Program-made: the position numbers and the translations under genes
Origin: Actinokineospora diospyrosa
GTDB taxonomy: Bacteria > Actinomycetota > Actinomycetes > Mycobacteriales > Pseudonocardiaceae
Length of the DNA stretch: 64,000 nucleotides
NCBI RefSeq assembly: GCF_024171925.1
Contig: NZ_JAMTCO010000007.1
Span: 1 to 64,000 of the forward strand
Direction: 5' to 3'
Part shown: one piece after another, positions 61,040 through 64,000 of the stretch
Layout of the letters: every line of letters starts with the position of its first letter
How positions within the stretch are numbered: the first letter of the stretch is position 1
Notes under the pieces: model-generated
The model's database searches: none
Told to the model about the DNA's origin: nothing
Seen by the model: only the letters and a program-made list of their open reading frames with translations

Positions 61040-62149
61040 TCAGCCGGGTTGGAAGAATGCGAGCATGCGGCGGCTCGCGTCCGGCAGGGTCAGGAGTTCT
61101 TGCACCTGGGCGGATCGCTTGCCGATTGCGCTGGTGCGTTTGAACATCTCGTGTTCGTAGTCCTCGATGGCCGCTGGGTAGTCGGTTGGGTGTGCGGCTA
61201 GGGCGAGGGCTAGGCGGGCTCCGTCGAGTAGGGCCATGTTGGCGCCCTCGCCCACTGGCGGCATCAGGTGCGCGGCGTCGCCGATCAGGGTGGTGGTGGG
61301 GTTGGTGGGCCAGGTCAGGCCGATCGGGAGGGTGCTGATCGATCGGGGGCGGACCACGTCGTCGCAGGCGGCGATCAGGGCGGTGAACTGGGGGTGCCAG
61401 CCCGCGAACAGGTCGATGAGTCGCGCGCGGGCGGCGGCGGGGTCGTCGAACGGGATGCCGCTGGTGGCGAACCAGTTCTCGGGGGTGTTGTAGAAGCCGA
61501 GGCCGATGCGGACGCGGCCGTCCCCGTTGCGTTGGGCGGCAAGGGATTGCCCGTTGCCGAGGACCCAGTAGTTGCCGCGGCCGACCATTGCCGCGAGGTC
61601 GGGGTGGGTTCGGTCGGCGTCGGGGATGCCGAGTTCGACGAGGTTGTGGCCGGTGTGCGCCGGTCGGGCGTCGGTGAGCAGTGCGCGGACCCGGGAGTTC
61701 GCGCCGTCGGCGCCGACCAGCAGGTCGTAGGTCGTGCTGCTGCCGTTGGCGAAGCGCAGCACGCCGTTGTCGGCCGAGTCGTAGGCGTGCCCCCAGCGCA
61801 CCGCGTGTTCGGGGAGGGAGTCCAGCAACATCTTGCGCAGATCAGCGCGATCCACCTCGGGCCGCAGCAGTGGCGCGTCCTCGGGAGTGTCCTCTTGCAA
61901 CAGTAGGGTGCCGTCCGGCTCTAGGAGCCGCATGTCTTGGCCCTCGCCGCGGGCGATCGCGTAGAACTCCTCGATCAGACCGGCCTCGCGCAACGCGGCC
62001 TGCCCGGAGTGGATGTCGAGCATCCCGCCCTGATCACGCTCACCGCGCCACGACTCCCGTTCGTACACGACCGCGTGGATGCCGTTCAGGTGCAGTACCC
62101 GGGCGAGGGCGAGGCCACCTAAGCCCGCTCCGACGATGGCGATGGTCAT
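61040..62149 (-). CDS. FAD-dependent monooxygenase, Tet(X)-like
   Basis: 369 residues from the ATG with a GAGGT site upstream; an upstream start would lie in the operator. The FAD-binding GxGxxG is IAIVGAGLGGLALARVLH; GGMLDIHSGQAALREAGL and the segment RPEVDRADLRKMLLDSLP resemble Tet(X), as do RIGLGFYNTPENWF and the second FAD motif LIGDAAHLMPPVGEGANMAL near 286. Flavin monooxygenases of this class hydroxylate aromatic substrates or antibiotics such as tetracycline or rifampicin. It is divergent from a TetR gene whose effector domain resembles the tetracycline repressor, so drug modification is plausible but untested. Confidence 0.87.
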   Translation of the reverse strand: MTIAIVGAGLGGLALARVLHLNGIHAVVYERESWRGERDQGGMLDIHSGQAALREAGLIEEFYAIARGEGQDMRLLEPDGTLLLQEDTPEDAPLLRPEVDRADLRKMLLDSLPEHAVRWGHAYDSADNGVLRFANGSSTTYDLLVGADGANSRVRALLTDARPAHTGHNLVELGIPDADRTHPDLAAMVGRGNYWVLGNGQSLAAQRNGDGRVRIGLGFYNTPENWFATSGIPFDDPAAARARLIDLFAGWHPQFTALIAACDDVVRPRSISTLPIGLTWPTNPTTTLIGDAAHLMPPVGEGANMALLDGARLALALAAHPTDYPAAIEDYEHEMFKRTSAIGKRSAQVQELLTLPDASRRMLAFFQPG

Positions 62150-62165
62150 GACCACCTCAATTCGC

Positions 62166-62181
62166 TGTATCAGTCGATACA
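62166..62181. promoter_or_regulatory. Putative TetR operator between monooxygenase and TetR genes
   Basis: TGTATCAGTCGATACA has perfect 6-bp arms with an AGTC centre, 17 bp from the monooxygenase start and 34 bp from the TetR start. A further half-site GTATCAC follows at about 62184. Confidence 0.78.
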
Positions 62182-62214
62182 CCGTATCACCCGTGGCGCT
62201 GTATTGTCCCCGGC

Positions 62215-62895
62215 ATGTTGGTGTGGGAGCGGCCGGAGCCGCCGGATCGACCGGTGCCCGCCCCGTTGAGCCGGGAGCGGATCGTCCACGCGGCGATCCG
62301 ACTGGCCGACGCGGACGGCCTGGACGCGGTGTCGCTGCGCAAGGTCGCCGCGGCTCTGGACGTCGGACCGATGCGGCTGTACGGCTACATCGCCACCAAG
62401 GAGGAACTGCTCGACCTGATGGTCGACGCGGTCTACGCGGAGATCCGCCCCACCGGCGACGGCTGGCGGGAGGTGCTGCGCTCCCTCGCCGAGGCCACCC
62501 GCAAAGCCGCCCACCAGCACGAATGGCTGGCCGACCTGCTCGGCGGGCGCCCCCAACTCGGACCGAACACGCTGGCCAGCGGCGAGTCCGTCGCGGCGGG
62601 CATGGGCGGCGTCGACCTGGGCACCGCCGTACCCGCGATCGCCGCGGTCAACGCGTACGTGATCGGCGCCGTCCGCCGCGAGATCACCGAGCGGCGCGCC
62701 GAGCGGGCGTCCGGGATGAACCGGGAGCAGTGGCAGAACGCCTTCGGGCCCTACCTGCTGCGGATCTTCGCCACCGGCCAGTTCCCCGCACTGTCCACCC
62801 TCGTGCACGACGGTCCTCACCTGGACGCCGACGACACCTTCCGAGCGGGCCTGGACTTCCTCCTCGACGGCATCGGCGCCCGCATCTCGCGCTGA
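62215..62895 (+). CDS. TetR-family repressor with TetR_C-like effector domain
   Basis: 226 residues from an ATG. The helix-turn-helix (~20-65) reads RERIVHAAIRLADADGLDAV, SLRKVAAALDVGPMRLYGYI. The C-terminal domain has the pattern of the classical tetracycline-repressor domain (HEWLADLLGGRPQLGPNTLA, then a long interface helix). It is divergent from the Tet(X)-like monooxygenase and most likely represses it and itself from the TGTATC palindrome. The inducer is probably the enzyme's substrate, by inference. Confidence 0.9.
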   Translation: MLVWERPEPPDRPVPAPLSRERIVHAAIRLADADGLDAVSLRKVAAALDVGPMRLYGYIATKEELLDLMVDAVYAEIRPTGDGWREVLRSLAEATRKAAHQHEWLADLLGGRPQLGPNTLASGESVAAGMGGVDLGTAVPAIAAVNAYVIGAVRREITERRAERASGMNREQWQNAFGPYLLRIFATGQFPALSTLVHDGPHLDADDTFRAGLDFLLDGIGARISR

Positions 62896-63008
62896 ACCCG
62901 CAGCTACTCCCTATCGCCGAGCCGCGTCCCGGTCGGGTGAATGTGGCGGGCGCGACCGCAGCGAACACCTCGGGAATACCCCGGGCCCGTCGAACGTCGT
63001 GGTAGATT

Positions 63009-63022
63009 GTTCAAGTTTCAAC
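63009..63022. promoter_or_regulatory. Possible MarR-type operator upstream of the dioxygenase
   Basis: GTTCAAGTTTCAAC, an imperfect palindrome of the GTTnAAnnTTnAAC kind, sits 18 bp before the dioxygenase start. No MarR gene is visible in the window. Confidence 0.35.
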
Positions 63023-63040
63023 TACTACGGGCGGTGGGCT

Positions 63041-63808
63041 ATGACGCAACCGGTGCTCTACCTCAGCCACGGGGCTCCGCCGCTGGCCGACGACGGGCTG
63101 TGGACCGGGCAGCTCGCCGCGTGGTCGGCCGAGCTGGCCAAGCCGACGGCGATCCTCATCGTGTCGGCGCACTGGGAGGCGGCCCCGCTGACCATCGGGG
63201 CGACCGAGACCGTGCCGCTGACCTACGACTTCTGGGGTTTCCCCGAGCGGTACTACCAGGTCGAGTACGCCGCGCCCGGCGCGCCGGAGCTCGCCGCGAA
63301 GATCCGCAAGCTGATGCCGACCCCGGTGGCGCAGGACCCGGGCCGCGGCCTCGACCACGGCGCCTACGTCCCGCTGGTCGAGATGTTCCCCGACGCCGAT
63401 GTGCCGGTGCTGCAGATCTCCATGCCGACGCTGGACCCCGCGGCGCTGGTCGCGATCGGCAGGCGGCTCGCACCGTTGCGCGACGAGGGCGTGCTGATCA
63501 TCGGCAGCGGGTTCTTCACGCACAACCTGACCGGCCTCAACATGAGCCGCGACCCCGCGCACACGCCGCCCGCCTGGTCGAGCGAGTTCGACGACTGGGG
63601 CGACCGGGCCGTTGCCGGACACGACATCGACGCGCTGGTCGACTTCGAGCGCAAGGCGCCAGCCGCGCGGTTGGCGCACCCGCGGACCGAGCACTTCGCG
63701 CCGCTGTTCGTCGCCCTCGGCGCCACTGTGGACAGTCCGGGCGAGCGGCGGGCCGTGATCGACGGCTTCTGGTACGGCCTGTCGAAGCGGTCTTGGCAGT
63801 TCAGCTGA
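63041..63808 (+). CDS. DODA-type extradiol ring-cleavage dioxygenase (LigB/YgiD family)
   Basis: 255 residues from ATG (TQPVLYLSHGAPPL). The class III extradiol family residues are present: His in LSHGAPP, His in IVSAHWEAAP, RGLDHGAYVPL near 107 and FFTHNLTGLN near 163. It cleaves catechol-like rings such as DOPA with an Fe2+ or Zn2+ ion. The small promoter palindrome may bind a MarR repressor. The gene is followed by a strong hairpin and has no operon partner. Confidence 0.9.
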   Translation: MTQPVLYLSHGAPPLADDGLWTGQLAAWSAELAKPTAILIVSAHWEAAPLTIGATETVPLTYDFWGFPERYYQVEYAAPGAPELAAKIRKLMPTPVAQDPGRGLDHGAYVPLVEMFPDADVPVLQISMPTLDPAALVAIGRRLAPLRDEGVLIIGSGFFTHNLTGLNMSRDPAHTPPAWSSEFDDWGDRAVAGHDIDALVDFERKAPAARLAHPRTEHFAPLFVALGATVDSPGERRAVIDGFWYGLSKRSWQFS

Positions 63809-63836
63809 GCAAGTAACCAAAGCAGGTCGAACAAAC

Positions 63837-63873
63837 GAACGGGCCCGGGGAGGCGTGCTCCCCGGGCCCGTTC
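63837..63873. terminator. Terminator between convergent genes
   Basis: Perfect 16-bp stem GAACGGGCCCGGGGAG with its complement and a 5-base loop, between the dioxygenase and the convergent minus-strand gene. It can serve both. Confidence 0.85.
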
Positions 63874-63885
63874 TCCGTGCGGCTA

Positions 63886-64000
63886 TCAGTCGAAGAGGTT
63901 CGCCAGACGCGACTGGGTGTCGGTCAGCGAGGACACACCCGGCAGGGCCGAGGTGGCGTCGATGCCCGACAGCGCCGGGGTCTGCACCGGGAGCTGGTGC
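63886..64000 (-). CDS. C-terminal end of an unknown gene, cut by the right window edge
   Basis: The last 38 codons are visible on the minus strand: QLPVQTPALSGIDATSALPG, VSSLTDTQSRLANLFD, then TGA. It is rich in Ala/Leu/Ser/Pro, with no membrane anchor at the end. A short exported or Ala/Pro-rich protein would fit, but the family cannot be named. The terminator-like stem lies just downstream on this strand. Confidence 0.55.
   Translation of the reverse strand, partial: HQLPVQTPALSGIDATSALPGVSSLTDTQSRLANLFD

Overview
The window looks like chromosomal DNA of a high-GC actinomycete, most likely of the family Pseudonocardiaceae (an Actinokineospora, Lentzea or Saccharothrix type of organism). 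The evidence is strong GC at third codon positions, GTG starts, many ATGA/TGATG start-stop overlaps, a GTP-type PEP carboxykinase, MctP-DUF3311, GT87 mannosyltransferases and TetR/PadR/WYL regulators. From about 34 kb to 58 kb the order GT87 - ponA - DUF5318 - PadR - ino1 ... rpsF - ssb - rpsR - rplI - dnaB follows the oriC-proximal Rv0046c-Rv0058 block of Mycobacterium tuberculosis with insertions, so the window probably lies close to the replication origin, although dnaA and dnaN are not in it.

Layout. 0-5 kb: a cut IS30-like transposase, then a block (zinc-motif protein, two SCP2-like sterol-carrier proteins, TetR) enclosed by a long imperfect inverted repeat that ends in palindromic elements, followed by a DnaA-box array. 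5-8.5 kb: a lipid beta-oxidation unit (MaoC hydratase, FabG4-like reductase, divergent FadA2-like thiolase) that shares an operator with the TetR/SCP2 promoter. 8.6-16 kb: AAA ATPase, small proteins, monocarboxylate permease with DUF3311 partner, PEP carboxykinase. 16-23 kb: an acidic calcium-motif protein, two dynamin-like GTPases, a GrpE-like protein, an ECF sigma factor, a nucleotidyltransferase. 23-32 kb: two-component system, TetR-SDR operon, and a duplicated ABC exporter locus (two ATPases, three permeases). 31.8-36 kb: unknown protein, TrmB, a divergent nitric-oxide-synthase-like haem protein, GT87. 36-45 kb: class A PBP, DUF5318, PadR, inositol-1-phosphate synthase, PhoX, SDR. 45-52.6 kb: three tandem DnaA-box modules, amidohydrolase, epimerase/AraC pair, RarD, DUF3052-GT87-endonuclease IV operon. 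52.7-58.2 kb: two paralogous exported proteins and the rpsF-ssb-rpsR-rplI plus dnaB block. 58-64 kb: epoxide hydrolase/WYL pair, TetX-like monooxygenase/TetR pair, DODA-type dioxygenase, and the end of an unknown gene.

Three features stand out. (1) A NOS-oxygenase homologue keeps the haem cysteine but has lost the arginine-binding Trp/Glu, the proximal Trp and the C-terminal pterin/dimer segment. (2) Seven copies of a module contain two DnaA-box-like 9-mers exactly 19 bp apart, followed at a fixed distance by a TAGACT-type hexamer. (3) Five copies of a palindromic element of about 143 bp (one truncated, one shortened) carry paired base changes in their arms. No rRNA or tRNA gene, CRISPR array or prophage was seen. 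Calls come from reading the sequence and from memory of protein families; no database search was run.
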